Positions 8,118 through 17,316 of a stretch of 64,000 nt of DNA are shown here, piece by piece. The notes under the pieces were generated by a model that saw nothing but the letters and a program-made list of their open reading frames with translations, had not been told where the DNA came from and did no database searches. Positions within the stretch are counted from its first letter, which is position 1. Every line of letters begins with the position of its first letter. Position numbers and translations under genes: made by a program. Source of the stretch: Faecalibacterium sp. (GTDB taxonomy: Bacteria; Bacillota; Clostridia; Oscillospirales; Ruminococcaceae); NCBI GenBank assembly GCA_020025825.1, contig JAHHRL010000007.1, positions 11,322 through 75,321 of the forward strand, in the 5' to 3' direction.

Positions 8118-9521
8118 ATGGAGAATGAAAACAAGTGGGAGTACGATTACTCTTCCCTGTACCGCCAGAACAGTACAACTCCCCCTGCAGATACGGGTTA
8201 TCAAAATGTAGGGTCCAGCGGAACAAATACGGCAAATCAGTTTGAGCAGCCTACACAGGCACAAGCAGCCGATAACGGAAATAATGGTGCAGTTCCCCCG
8301 CCGAACGTGCCGCCGTACAGCGGTACGGTTCCACCCCGCCAGCCCCAGCGCCCTTTGCAGCCTAAGAAAAACAAAAGCGAGTGGGCAGGCCGTGCGCTGA
8401 CAGTTGCGCTGGCTGCGGTTGTTGGTTTTGGCGGCGGTGTGGCAGGCTTTGCGTTTGCAAACCGAAACGGCATGGGCAACCGTGTGGTGATGCAAACGGT
8501 GGAGCGCCCCAGTGCCGGCTCGATGATTACTTCCACCGGCGGCAAAGAGCTGTCTCGCCCGGAAGTAGCAAGCATGGTCAGCCCCAGTGTAGTGGTTATT
8601 ACTACCGAGCAGATGGTTGCTACCGGCAACTGGTACGGGCAGGGCCGTGTGGAAAGCGGCGCAGGCAGCGGCGTTATCATGACAGAAGATGGCTACATTA
8701 TGACGAATGCGCACGTTGTAGCGGGTGCTTCGTATATCACGGTAACCATCGACGAGAAGGATTACCCGGCAACGCTGATTGGAGAAGATAGCGAAAGTGA
8801 TATTGCTGTTTTGAAGATTGACGCAAAAAATCTGATTCCCGCAGTGATGGGCGACAGTGACACGCTGGGTGTAGGCGAATCTGTTGTGGCGGTAGGTAAC
8901 CCCCTGGGCGAGCTGGGCGGTACAGTAACCGAGGGCATCATCAGTGCACTGAACCGCAATGTTCTGGTGGAAGACCATACCATGACCCTGATTCAGACCA
9001 GCGCAAGCGTATCCCCCGGTAACTCCGGCGGCGGCTTGTTCAATATGCAGGGCGAGCTGATTGGCATTGTTAACGCAAAGTCCAGCAGCGACCATGCAGA
9101 GGGTTTGGGCTTTGCGATTCCTATCAATACAGCACGCCAAGTAGCAGCCGACTTGATTGAAAACGGTTATGTGAGCGGCCGTCCCGCCATGGGCGTAACT
9201 ATTATTGATATTACCAATCAGGAAACAGCTGCCCACTACGGTGTACCCAGCTTCGGTGTTTATATCTATGCAGTTGAAAAGGGCTCCGCAGCGGAAAAAG
9301 CCGGCTTGCATCCAGGTGACCGTGTGCTGAGTGTTGACGATATCGAAGTAGCAAACAGTGGTGTGCTGACAGATTGCATTAAGGGCCATAATGTGGGCGA
9401 TACCATTACGCTGACGGTAGCACGTGAGGGCAAGACGCTTTCTGTAGAATTGACACTGGGTGAAAAGAGCGCACCGAGCGCAGACAATCCCCAGCCGGAA
9501 GTGCAAAAGCAAGAGGGCTGA
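8118..9521 (+). CDS. HtrA/DegP-like serine protease, membrane anchored
   Basis: Surface quality-control protease of about 467 residues. The N-terminus is disordered and Pro/Gln-rich (1-90). A transmembrane anchor near 97-115 is followed by a trypsin-like S1C domain with catalytic His in TNAHVV, Asp in SDIAVLKID and Ser in SPGNSGGGL. A single C-terminal PDZ domain (about 370-445) follows. The start is ATG 8118, preceded by AGGTAGGAG; an upstream in-frame TTG at 8100 would overlap that site. The bidirectional 44-base palindrome at 9541-9584 ends it. Confidence 0.93.
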   Translation: MENENKWEYDYSSLYRQNSTTPPADTGYQNVGSSGTNTANQFEQPTQAQAADNGNNGAVPPPNVPPYSGTVPPRQPQRPLQPKKNKSEWAGRALTVALAAVVGFGGGVAGFAFANRNGMGNRVVMQTVERPSAGSMITSTGGKELSRPEVASMVSPSVVVITTEQMVATGNWYGQGRVESGAGSGVIMTEDGYIMTNAHVVAGASYITVTIDEKDYPATLIGEDSESDIAVLKIDAKNLIPAVMGDSDTLGVGESVVAVGNPLGELGGTVTEGIISALNRNVLVEDHTMTLIQTSASVSPGNSGGGLFNMQGELIGIVNAKSSSDHAEGLGFAIPINTARQVAADLIENGYVSGRPAMGVTIIDITNQETAAHYGVPSFGVYIYAVEKGSAAEKAGLHPGDRVLSVDDIEVANSGVLTDCIKGHNVGDTITLTVAREGKTLSVELTLGEKSAPSADNPQPEVQKQEG

Positions 9522-9540
9522 GCCTGCTGAATAAAAAATA

Positions 9541-9588
9541 AAGAACCCGGAAACAACATTGCGCAATGTTGTTTCCGGGTTCTTTTTA
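9541..9588. terminator. Bidirectional terminator, perfect 44-base palindrome
   Basis: The arms 9541-9562 and 9563-9584 are exact reverse complements with no loop base left over in the DNA. A T run follows on the forward strand. It separates the converging htrA-like gene (+) and pepF (-). Confidence 0.85.
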
Positions 9589-9646
9589 TATGCGAATAAA
9601 ACGGGAGCAAAACTTTCTACTCACAGGCATGGATGAGATAAAAGGA

Positions 9647-11446
9647 TTAGTTCAGGCTCTCCAGTTCGTCTACCAACTCGCCGAACAGCTTCAGGGCAGA
9701 GTTGATGGGTTCGGGGCTGCTCATGTCTACACGAGCCAGCTTCAGCAGGGAAATGGGGTCGCTGCTGCAGCCGCCGGACAGGAACTTTTTGTAATCATCC
9801 ACAGCGGGCTTGCCCTCGGTAAGGATGCGGTTTGCGATTGCTACAGCGGCAGAGAAACCGGTAGCGTACTGGAATACGTAGTAATTGTAGAAGAAGTGCG
9901 GGATACGAGCCCACTCCAAGCTGATGCCCTCGTCGGAAATCATGTCGGGGCCAAAATACAGCTTGTTCAGCTCCAGATACTTATTGCACAGAGTTTCGGC
10001 AGTAAGGGTTGCGCCGCTTTCGGACATACGGCCCATTTCCAGCTCGAACTCAGCAAACATAGTCTGGCGGTAGATGGTGCCCTTGAACTTATCCAAGAAG
10101 TGGTTAATCAGGTAAGCACGCTCTTTTTTGTCGGTGGTCTTTTCCAGCAGGTAGCGCATCAGCAGCACTTCGTTGCAGGTGGATGCCACTTCGGCTACGA
10201 AGATGACGTAATCGCTGGTGCTTACAGGCTGATACTTGCAGCTGTGGTAGCTGTGCAGTGCGTGGCCCATCTCATGTGCCAGAGTAAACATGCTGTCCAG
10301 CGTGTCTTCCTGATTCAGCAGTACGTAGGGGTGGGGGCGGGCGTTGCCGGAGGAGTAAGCGCCGCCACGTTTGCCAACGTTGGAATAAACGTCAATCCAG
10401 CGGTTATTAAAGCCTTCCTTCAGCAGGTCGGTGTAATCTTCGCCCAAAACAGCCAGTGCCTCCAGAACAGTCTGCTTAGCTTCCTCAAAGGAAATCTTTT
10501 TTGCAGCGTCCGTTACAATGGGGGTATAGATGTCGTACATATGCAGCTCGTCTACGCCCATCATCTTTTTGCGCAGGGATACATAGTGGTACATCTTATC
10601 CAGATTGTTATGCACAGCCTCAATCAGATTGGTGTATACCTCGGTAGGTACTTCGGTTTCGTCCAGAGCGGCACTCAGGGTGCTGCTGTACTTACGAGCA
10701 CCGGCAAAGAAGCGCAGCTGCTTAAACTGAGCGTCCAAAGTAGCTGCTGCGGTGTTCTTGAACTGGCCCATGGTTTCGTAGTAAGCATTAAATGCGTTTT
10801 CACGCAGGACACGGTCTGCACTTTCCAGCAAAGGAACAAACGACACGTTGGTCAGGGTGTGGGCTTCGCCCTTGCAGTCTACTGCATTGGGGAACTTCAG
10901 GTCTGCGTTATTAAAAATGCTGGAGATATTGCCGGGAGCATCTGCCATTTCGCCTGCGGAAGCCAGCAGGGTTTCCTCGGCAGGGGTCAGGATATGTGCA
11001 GCACGGCGGCGAATCTGGTACAGGCTGCGGCGGTACTCTTCCAGAGCAGGCAGCTCAGCAAAAAATGCATCCAGCTTTTCCTGCGGGATTGCCATAATTT
11101 CGGAAGGTGCAAATGCAAGTGCACTGGAGATGGCTACACAGGTGCCGGTAGCTTTGCCACGCATATCCTGATAAAAGCTGTTGCCGGTGTCTTGGTCGCT
11201 CTTGCAGCTGGCGTAGCCGCTTAAGGAGCCCAAGCGCAAAATAGCCTGGTCCTGCAGCTTGAAAAAGTCCAGCAGAGTCTGCGCACTTTCGCCTAAGCGG
11301 CCCTGATAGGCTGCAAATTGGGGAGCCAGCGTTTTGATTGCCTCGTTCTCCTTTGCCCAGGCTTCGTCACTTTCAAAAATATCGCTCAAATTCCAAGTGT
11401 TTTCTTCAGCGACTTGGCTGCGCTTTAGTGTTGCATATTCTTGCAT
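9647..11446 (-). CDS. pepF: Oligoendopeptidase F (M3 metallopeptidase)
   Basis: Cytoplasmic zinc endopeptidase that cuts short peptides, about 599 residues as is usual for PepF. The zinc motif HEMGH occurs in LAHEMGHALHSY, and the M3 partner Glu is in the downstream FVAEVASTCNE segment. The start is ATG 11446 (MQEYATLKRSQ), with GGAGG at 11456-11461. An upstream in-frame ATG at 11521 adds 25 residues with no ribosome-binding site and was rejected. Confidence 0.95.
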   Translation of the reverse strand: MQEYATLKRSQVAEENTWNLSDIFESDEAWAKENEAIKTLAPQFAAYQGRLGESAQTLLDFFKLQDQAILRLGSLSGYASCKSDQDTGNSFYQDMRGKATGTCVAISSALAFAPSEIMAIPQEKLDAFFAELPALEEYRRSLYQIRRRAAHILTPAEETLLASAGEMADAPGNISSIFNNADLKFPNAVDCKGEAHTLTNVSFVPLLESADRVLRENAFNAYYETMGQFKNTAAATLDAQFKQLRFFAGARKYSSTLSAALDETEVPTEVYTNLIEAVHNNLDKMYHYVSLRKKMMGVDELHMYDIYTPIVTDAAKKISFEEAKQTVLEALAVLGEDYTDLLKEGFNNRWIDVYSNVGKRGGAYSSGNARPHPYVLLNQEDTLDSMFTLAHEMGHALHSYHSCKYQPVSTSDYVIFVAEVASTCNEVLLMRYLLEKTTDKKERAYLINHFLDKFKGTIYRQTMFAEFELEMGRMSESGATLTAETLCNKYLELNKLYFGPDMISDEGISLEWARIPHFFYNYYVFQYATGFSAAVAIANRILTEGKPAVDDYKKFLSGGCSSDPISLLKLARVDMSSPEPINSALKLFGELVDELESLN

Positions 11447-11589
11447 AAAAACAATGCCTCCGTTTCTTGAAATGTAAAGTAGAATTATCCTAATTATACT
11501 ACAACAGACAAGTGGCGGCAATTTTCAAAATGCATAATTTAGTGCAGTGGGATAGGGTGCCGTGAGGATAAAAAAGCAAAAAGGCAGTT

Positions 11590-12483
11590 TTATTCTTGGG
11601 CAAGCGGAGGATACCCGAAGGCAACGGGCGGCACAGAGGAGTCCAGTGCGGCAAAGGTATACCCCTCGGCAAGTAAGGTGTCCAGAATTTTTGGCAGTGC
11701 AGCGGGTGTGGATGCCTTGGTATCGTGCATTAGCACAATAGAGGGGCTGTGCTGGCGGTGAACACCCTCTATCACCCGGCGGGCAACCGTATCGCCGCTG
11801 GGGGCGGGGGATACGGCATCCTGCGCCGATACGTTCCAGTCGTAATAGCGATAACCACGGCGCAGCAGTTCGGCTAAAAGTTCGGGGTAGATGCCGCTGT
11901 TATAATGATTGATGCTTCCACCGGGCAGCCGCAAAATATCAGTGGTGATATTGTTTGCACGCAAGGTTTCCACCAACTGGTGCATATCTGCTAAAAAGGC
12001 ATGGGGACTTTGGTAAATGTCGTTGTAGTCATGGGTATTGCTGTGCAAACCGATGGTGTGGCCTGCGTCAACAATCTGCCGGAGCTGCTCGGTGCGGCCG
12101 GAAATGGAATTGCCCACCACGAACCAACAAGCAGGAATATGGTACTTGCTTAAAATTTGCAGGATTTCCGCTGTGTGCTTGCTGGGGCCGTCATCAAAGG
12201 TCAGGTAGACTGTGCGCTCAGCGGCAGGCTGGGGAGTAAGCGGCTCGACCTGCAAGTCGGGATAGAGTACAGAGTAATCCGGCAAGCTGCCGGGAACAGG
12301 GCTGGGCGCAGGGGTGGCTTCGGGCGGCTGTGCGGCCGTTTCCAGTGCAGATACCCGTGCGGAGATTTGCCTGAATTCCGTAAAACACCCCATGCCCGCA
12401 AAAAGAGCCCAAAGCGAAAACGCCAGTGCGGCAAAGGGGAGCGCCCGACGCAGCTGGCTTAAAAGTGGTGTATTGCGGTTCAT
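11590..12483 (-). CDS. Polysaccharide deacetylase (NodB homology), membrane anchored
   Basis: 297 residues. An N-terminal transmembrane segment (about 14-34) leads to a Pro-rich linker and a NodB-type carbohydrate esterase 4 domain. The metal and catalytic motif TFDDGPS and the HSNTH zinc motif are both present, and the late LMHD motif is seen. The likely substrate is cell-wall peptidoglycan or another N-acetylated surface glycan. The start is ATG 12483 (MNRNTPLL), with GGAGG at 12489-12493; a longer form from 12573 lacks a site and would put charged residues before the anchor. Confidence 0.9.
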   Translation of the reverse strand: MNRNTPLLSQLRRALPFAALAFSLWALFAGMGCFTEFRQISARVSALETAAQPPEATPAPSPVPGSLPDYSVLYPDLQVEPLTPQPAAERTVYLTFDDGPSKHTAEILQILSKYHIPACWFVVGNSISGRTEQLRQIVDAGHTIGLHSNTHDYNDIYQSPHAFLADMHQLVETLRANNITTDILRLPGGSINHYNSGIYPELLAELLRRGYRYYDWNVSAQDAVSPAPSGDTVARRVIEGVHRQHSPSIVLMHDTKASTPAALPKILDTLLAEGYTFAALDSSVPPVAFGYPPLAQE

Positions 12484-12556
12484 GGTATTCCTCCAAAATA
12501 GTTTTTTAGGAGTGTATGCGCCGGGGCAGGCAATCATGACGGAAATGTTTGCAGTA

Positions 12557-12585
12557 TAGACTTTTTGCGCCATATTTCGTATAAT
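12557..12585 (+). promoter_or_regulatory. Promoter of the MBOAT-SGNH-FkbH-ACP operon
   Basis: TAGACT (12557-12562), 17 bases, then a consensus TATAAT (12580-12585). It lies 49 bases before the MBOAT start. Confidence 0.6.
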
Positions 12586-12633
12586 ACATAATGTATGTGC
12601 TAATGAATTTGCGTAAGAAGGACGGAACCGATT

Positions 12634-14157
12634 ATGGCGTTCAATTCCCTATCATTTTTGATTTTTTTTCCTATTGCGGTAATGGGGTACTACTTGGTCC
12701 CCAATAAAATGAAAAACCTGTGGCTGCTGGTGCTTTCGTACTATTTTTATATGTGCTGGAACGCAACCTATGCGCTGCTGATTTTCTTTTCCACCGCATC
12801 AACATATTTGTGCGCAAGGCTGATTCAAAAGATAGCGGAGCCACGCGGCAAAAAACTTGCGTTAGGGCTTAATATTGGCGTCAACCTCGGCATCTTGTTC
12901 CTGTTCAAGTATTATGAGATGTTCACCCAGCTTTTGGTGGATATTTTAGACCCGTTGGGTGTGGTATTTGTACCGGCAAAACTTTCGCTGCTGCTGCCGG
13001 TAGGCATCAGCTTTTATACGTTTCAGGCGCTGGGATACTCCATTGACGTATACCGTGGAACGATAGAGCACGAAAAAAGCTTTTTGAACTATGCACTGTT
13101 TGTCAGCTTTTTCCCCCAGCTGGTAGCCGGCCCGATTGAACGGTCGGAAAATCTGCTGCCGCAGTTCCGGCAGGTACATACCTTCCAGTACGATAACGTG
13201 GCACAGGGCCTGCGCATTATGCTGCTGGGCTTTTTCAAAAAGGTTGTAATTGCGGATAACGCAGGCATTGCGGTAGACCGTATGTATACCTACCTGGATA
13301 AGTTTCCCGGCCCGGTGCTGATTTTTGGTGTGATTTTGTTTGCGGTACAGGTTTACTGCGACTTTGGCGGCTATTCCGATATTGCGGTTGGTGCGGCTAA
13401 GGTGATGGGCTTTGACTTGATGCGTAACTTTGACCACCCCTATTTTGCCCAGAGCATTGCGGAGTTCTGGCGCCGCTGGCATATTTCTCTGGGCGGCTGG
13501 TTCCGTGATTATCTGTTTTACCCTGTGCTGCGTTCCAAGCTGTGCATGAATATGATGCGCAAGCTGAATAAATCCGGACATCGTCAGCTGGGCCGTATTT
13601 TACCTACAGCCATTGCACAAATGGTGGTTTGGTTTACAACAGGCCTTTGGCATGGCGCTGCGTGGACCTTTGTGGCGTGGGGCAGCCTGCACGGTATATA
13701 CCAGATTGTGGGCAATGCAACCCAGAGCTACCGCAAAAAGCTGGCGAAAAAAACCGGCTGGGACCGTGTGCCTGTGCTGCCAAAGCTGGTGCGGATTGTT
13801 ACCACCTTTACCCTTGTATGTGTGGGCTATGTGTTTTTCCGCTCGGCAACCTTTGGGCAGGCATATTACATTTTGACCCACTGGTACCGTGGCTGGGGCA
13901 TTTTTGCAGACCCGGCCGGTGCGGTAGGTGCATTTGTCAGCCTGGCGGATTCGGCATACATTACCTGCATCATTTTGATTTCGACAGCGGCACTGTGGCT
14001 GTTGGAACTGTACGAACGCAAAAAGAATCAGCGCTTTGAGCAAATTGTGGCAGAGCTTACCTTGCCGGTGCAGTGGTGCATCTACTATGTAATGCTGTTT
14101 GCCATTGCATTGTTTGGCGCATTTGGCCAATCTTCGTTTATCTATTTTCAGTTTTAA
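12634..14157 (+). CDS. MBOAT-family membrane O-acyltransferase (DltB/AlgI-like)
   Basis: Polytopic membrane enzyme, 507 residues with about ten hydrophobic segments. DltB/AlgI-type MBOATs move acyl groups from a cytoplasmic carrier protein to an extracellular polymer. The family block FWRRWHISLGGWFRDY (His283) and the conserved active-site His340 in LWHGAAWTF are both intact. First gene of a four-gene unit; the SGNH-like gene starts 20 bases later. The presence of a dedicated carrier protein in the operon says the acyl group comes from that carrier. Its identity is not known from sequence. Confidence 0.92.
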   Translation: MAFNSLSFLIFFPIAVMGYYLVPNKMKNLWLLVLSYYFYMCWNATYALLIFFSTASTYLCARLIQKIAEPRGKKLALGLNIGVNLGILFLFKYYEMFTQLLVDILDPLGVVFVPAKLSLLLPVGISFYTFQALGYSIDVYRGTIEHEKSFLNYALFVSFFPQLVAGPIERSENLLPQFRQVHTFQYDNVAQGLRIMLLGFFKKVVIADNAGIAVDRMYTYLDKFPGPVLIFGVILFAVQVYCDFGGYSDIAVGAAKVMGFDLMRNFDHPYFAQSIAEFWRRWHISLGGWFRDYLFYPVLRSKLCMNMMRKLNKSGHRQLGRILPTAIAQMVVWFTTGLWHGAAWTFVAWGSLHGIYQIVGNATQSYRKKLAKKTGWDRVPVLPKLVRIVTTFTLVCVGYVFFRSATFGQAYYILTHWYRGWGIFADPAGAVGAFVSLADSAYITCIILISTAALWLLELYERKKNQRFEQIVAELTLPVQWCIYYVMLFAIALFGAFGQSSFIYFQF

Positions 14158-14177
14158 GTTAAAGGGAGGCAGAGAGC

Positions 14178-15254
14178 ATGAAACAGCTTCTCCGCTTGAT
14201 TGCACTGTTAACGGCATTTTTGCTGGTGGTCTTTTCGGTAAACTTTGCTGTAGACCCGGCCAATATCTTCCGCACAGAGTATGAAGACCGGTTAGTGGAA
14301 ATTTTATTATCCGGCGAAAACGCTGCAAATGTGGATAATATGGATGACCGCCGTTTTTTGGAGCTGTACAGCGCAGCACGCACACAGCCCATTGACACCT
14401 TGGTACTGGGGTCTTCCCGTGCAATGCAGATTTCGGGTGCGGTAACCGGTGCGGAAAATACATGGGTTGCAGGTGTAACCGGCTCGGATTTGCGTGATGT
14501 AATCAGCAGTTATTTTTTGTTTGAAAAGCAGGGCTTTACCCCTGATACAGTGGTTTTGTCGCTGGAAATGTGGTACCTGTCGGAAGGCAATATGGATAAC
14601 CGTGCCCTGACAAAGGAGTACGAGGCTTTTTGCGAGCAGATAGGCTCTGAGCCTGTGCGTACCACCTCGGCACGATTGAATCGCATCAAAAACTTTTTCT
14701 CCTTCAGCTACTTCCAGTCCAGCGTACAATATGTAGTGAAAAACGGCCTCAAAAAATCGCTGCCGGAGGCCACACAGGACCGCTGGGCAGACAGTGCCGT
14801 AAAGCGTAACGATGGTACCTATGGCTATGCGAAGGCATATCGGGAAAAGACGCAGCAGCAAGTAGATAAATGCGCAGAGGATAAGCGAATTGTAGATAAT
14901 ATTGCAACGGGCTTTTCCGGCATTTCTCCTGCATTGCAGGAGCAGCTGGATGCATTTATCGGATACCTGAAAGACAAGGGCATCACGGTGCGATTGCTGA
15001 TTTCTCCGGTGCATCCGGATTACTACGCATTTATGCAGGAAAAGCCGGACACCTACGCACAGGTATTTGCAACCGAGCAGATTTATCGGGACTTGGCACA
15101 AAAACATGACGTAAAGCTGTATGGCACATTTGACCCGGAAAAGCTGGGTGTGACAGAGGCAGATTTCTACGATGAAGTACACCCCAAAGAGGAAGCGCTG
15201 ATGCGCTACTATAACCAGCAGGCAGATACGGTAGAAAAGGAGAAGCGGTCATGA
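14178..15254 (+). CDS. SGNH-hydrolase-like protein with N-terminal membrane anchor (DltD/AlgJ-like role)
   Basis: 358 residues. The N-terminal hydrophobic stretch (about 5-24) is a signal anchor, putting the rest outside the cell. LVLGSSRAMQI (Gly78-Ser79-Ser80-Arg81) is the SGNH block I with candidate nucleophile Ser79 or Ser80. DEVHPKEEA near the C-terminus supplies the catalytic pair Asp332 and His335. In dlt and alg systems such a protein partners the MBOAT on the outer face of the membrane. GGGAGG precedes the ATG. The last four bases overlap the next gene (ATGA), so translation is coupled. Confidence 0.8.
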   Translation: MKQLLRLIALLTAFLLVVFSVNFAVDPANIFRTEYEDRLVEILLSGENAANVDNMDDRRFLELYSAARTQPIDTLVLGSSRAMQISGAVTGAENTWVAGVTGSDLRDVISSYFLFEKQGFTPDTVVLSLEMWYLSEGNMDNRALTKEYEAFCEQIGSEPVRTTSARLNRIKNFFSFSYFQSSVQYVVKNGLKKSLPEATQDRWADSAVKRNDGTYGYAKAYREKTQQQVDKCAEDKRIVDNIATGFSGISPALQEQLDAFIGYLKDKGITVRLLISPVHPDYYAFMQEKPDTYAQVFATEQIYRDLAQKHDVKLYGTFDPEKLGVTEADFYDEVHPKEEALMRYYNQQADTVEKEKRS

Positions 15255-16987
15255 CAGAAAAGACATTTTCCGAACTGAAAAAAAAGAGCCGTTCTTCGGC
15301 AGAGGGCTTGCCCCGGTTTCGGCTGGCGTTGATGGGTGACTGCGCTACACAGCATTTGGCAACGGCTCTGCGTGGTGCAGCAATGGACCGTGGGGTAAAT
15401 TTGGACCTGTGGGAAGCGGATTATGACCAGCTGCAGGCACAGATTCTGGACGACCAGTCGGAGCTGTACACCTTTGAGCCGGCAGCGGTGCTGCTGTATC
15501 TGTGCAGCGAAAAGCTGTATGATAAGTTTGCAAAGTGCCCGCTGGAGCAGCGTGAGCAGTTTGCACAGCGTACATACGAGGGCATCGCAGCGTATTGGGA
15601 CCGCATCATTGCCACAAAGTCCATGCAGATTTTGCAGTATAATTTTGTCGAACTGGATGACCGTGTGTTCGGCGACTACGCTGCTAAGAATGACGGCGCT
15701 TTTATTACTCAGCTGCGCCAGCTGAACGAGCTGCTGCGCAAGGGTGCACAGCAGCGCAGTCAGGTTGCCATTTTGGATTTACAGCGTGTGCAAAATGAGC
15801 TGGGCCGCAGAACCTTCCACGATGAAAAACTTTACTACATCGCAAAGATGCCCATTTCTTTGCAGGCTTTGCCGGCTGCCGCAGACATTGCGGTAGATAG
15901 GGTTTGCATTATGATGGGGCGTGTCCATAAGTGTGTGGTACTGGATTTGGACAATACCTTGTGGGGCGGCGTAATCGGCGACGATGGCATCAATGGTATC
16001 CAGATTGGTGAGCTGGGTTTGGGGCGAGCCTTTACCGATTTGCAGCTATGGCTGAAAGAACTGCGCAAGCGTGGTATTTTGCTGGCGGTTTGCAGCAAAA
16101 ACGAAAAAGACGCTGCGATGGAGCCTTTTCTGCATCACCCGGAAATGGTGCTGCACATGGAAGATATTGCTCTGTTTGTGGCAAACTGGGAGGATAAAGC
16201 ATCCAATATCCGCTATATCCAGCAGACACTGAATATCGGTATGGACAGCATGGTATTCCTGGACGATAATCCCTTTGAACGACAGGCAGTCCGTGCGCTG
16301 ATTCCGGAAATTTGTGTACCGGAATTGCCGCAGGACCCTGCACAGTATTTGCATTACCTGCGTAGTTTGGATTTGTTCTCGACAGTTTCCTATTCTGAAA
16401 CAGACCAAATCCGAACCCGCCAGTATCAGGAGGAAAGCAGCCGCAGTCAGGCGCAGCAGCAGTTTGCTTCCTACGATGAATACTTGGAAAGTCTGGAGAT
16501 GCTGGCTTGTGCTGCACCGCTGGATGGGTTCCGCATTCCCCGTGCGGCACAGCTGACACAGCGCTCGAATCAGTTTAACCTGCGTACGGTGCGCTATACG
16601 GAGGCAGAGCTGGAAGCGGTTGCCGCCAGTGAGGATTATCACACACTGTACTTTACGCTGGAGGACCGCTTTGGTGATTACGGGCTGATTGGCGTGGTGA
16701 TTCTGCATAAGGAAGATGCCGAAGCCGCTTTTGTAGATACATGGCTGATGAGCTGCCGTGTGCTGCGCCGTGGCATGGAAGAATTTATCGCAGATAAAAT
16801 TGTTGAAACCGCAAAGAAAAACGGCTTCAAACGTGTAATTGGTGAGTATCTGCCTACAGCAAAAAATAAAATGGTTCGTGACCTGTACGCACAAATGGGC
16901 TTTGCAGATTTGGGCGAGGGGCGCTATCAGGCAGACGTAGATACCTATCAACCGCACACAACAAAAATTAAGGAGAAAACGGTATGA
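15251..16987 (+). CDS. FkbH-like HAD-IIIC protein (acyl-carrier loading enzyme)
   Basis: 578 residues. The N-terminal part (about 20-200) is the SGNH-like region typical of FkbH proteins. The HAD block VVLDLDNTLWGGVIGDDG has Asp232 and Asp234, and the C-terminal GNAT-like part carries the family motif MSCRVLRRGMEE. Characterised FkbH proteins transfer glycerate from 1,3-bisphosphoglycerate onto an acyl carrier protein with loss of phosphate, in polyketide pathways. Here there is no polyketide synthase. The gene overlaps its neighbours by four bases on both sides and sits with an MBOAT, so it probably loads the carrier of a surface-acylation system. The acyl group (glyceryl or another C3 acid) is inference. 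Confidence 0.88.
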   Translation: MTEKTFSELKKKSRSSAEGLPRFRLALMGDCATQHLATALRGAAMDRGVNLDLWEADYDQLQAQILDDQSELYTFEPAAVLLYLCSEKLYDKFAKCPLEQREQFAQRTYEGIAAYWDRIIATKSMQILQYNFVELDDRVFGDYAAKNDGAFITQLRQLNELLRKGAQQRSQVAILDLQRVQNELGRRTFHDEKLYYIAKMPISLQALPAAADIAVDRVCIMMGRVHKCVVLDLDNTLWGGVIGDDGINGIQIGELGLGRAFTDLQLWLKELRKRGILLAVCSKNEKDAAMEPFLHHPEMVLHMEDIALFVANWEDKASNIRYIQQTLNIGMDSMVFLDDNPFERQAVRALIPEICVPELPQDPAQYLHYLRSLDLFSTVSYSETDQIRTRQYQEESSRSQAQQQFASYDEYLESLEMLACAAPLDGFRIPRAAQLTQRSNQFNLRTVRYTEAELEAVAASEDYHTLYFTLEDRFGDYGLIGVVILHKEDAEAAFVDTWLMSCRVLRRGMEEFIADKIVETAKKNGFKRVIGEYLPTAKNKMVRDLYAQMGFADLGEGRYQADVDTYQPHTTKIKEKTV

Positions 16988-17226
16988 ATCGTGAAGAAAT
17001 TTTAGAGCAGCTGCAACCCATTTTTGCGGAAGTGTTTGAAGATGATACCTTGGTTGTTACCGAGCAGACCACCGCAGCAGATGTAGAAAAGTGGGATTCG
17101 CTGTCTCACCTGACGCTGATTTACGAAGTGGAAATGAACTTTGGCATCAAGTTCCAGATGAAGGAAATTCTGGAGATGCAGAATGTCGGCGCAATGGTTG
17201 ACATTATCGCACGAGAAGCAAAGTAA
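16984..17226 (+). CDS. Acyl carrier protein
   Basis: 80 residues, acidic, predicted four-helix carrier. The phosphopantetheine attachment Ser39 lies in the motif WDSLSHL. It overlaps the FkbH gene by four bases and is preceded by AAGGAG. It takes the place of DltC in this dlt-like arrangement and should be the acyl donor for the MBOAT. It needs a phosphopantetheinyl transferase encoded elsewhere. A terminator follows at once. Confidence 0.92.
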   Translation: MNREEILEQLQPIFAEVFEDDTLVVTEQTTAADVEKWDSLSHLTLIYEVEMNFGIKFQMKEILEMQNVGAMVDIIAREAK

Positions 17227-17231
17227 AAATA

Positions 17232-17272
17232 GAAAAAAAGGCATCACTGCAAATGCAGTGATGCCTTTTTTT
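17232..17272. terminator. Bidirectional terminator after the ACP gene
   Basis: Stem GGCATCACTGC (17240-17250) / GCAGTGATGCC (17255-17265), loop AAAT, with A tract and T tract on either side. It ends the acylation operon and, on the other strand, the WYL regulator gene. Confidence 0.9.
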
Positions 17273-17316
17273 GTAGTAGAAGCAGGTAAAGGTAAGTTTT
17301 TATATATGGCTGCTTA

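Noticed and set aside
8001..9566. 521-codon frame on the reverse strand over the HtrA-like gene
   Set aside because: Antisense shadow; it runs through the palindromic terminator and has no recognisable protein motif.
9566..11224. 552-codon frame opposite pepF
   Set aside because: Starts inside the bidirectional terminator and shadows a clear M3 peptidase.
12634..17226. Classical dltABCD D-alanylation operon
   Set aside because: No DltA adenylation enzyme; an FkbH-like HAD protein stands in its place.
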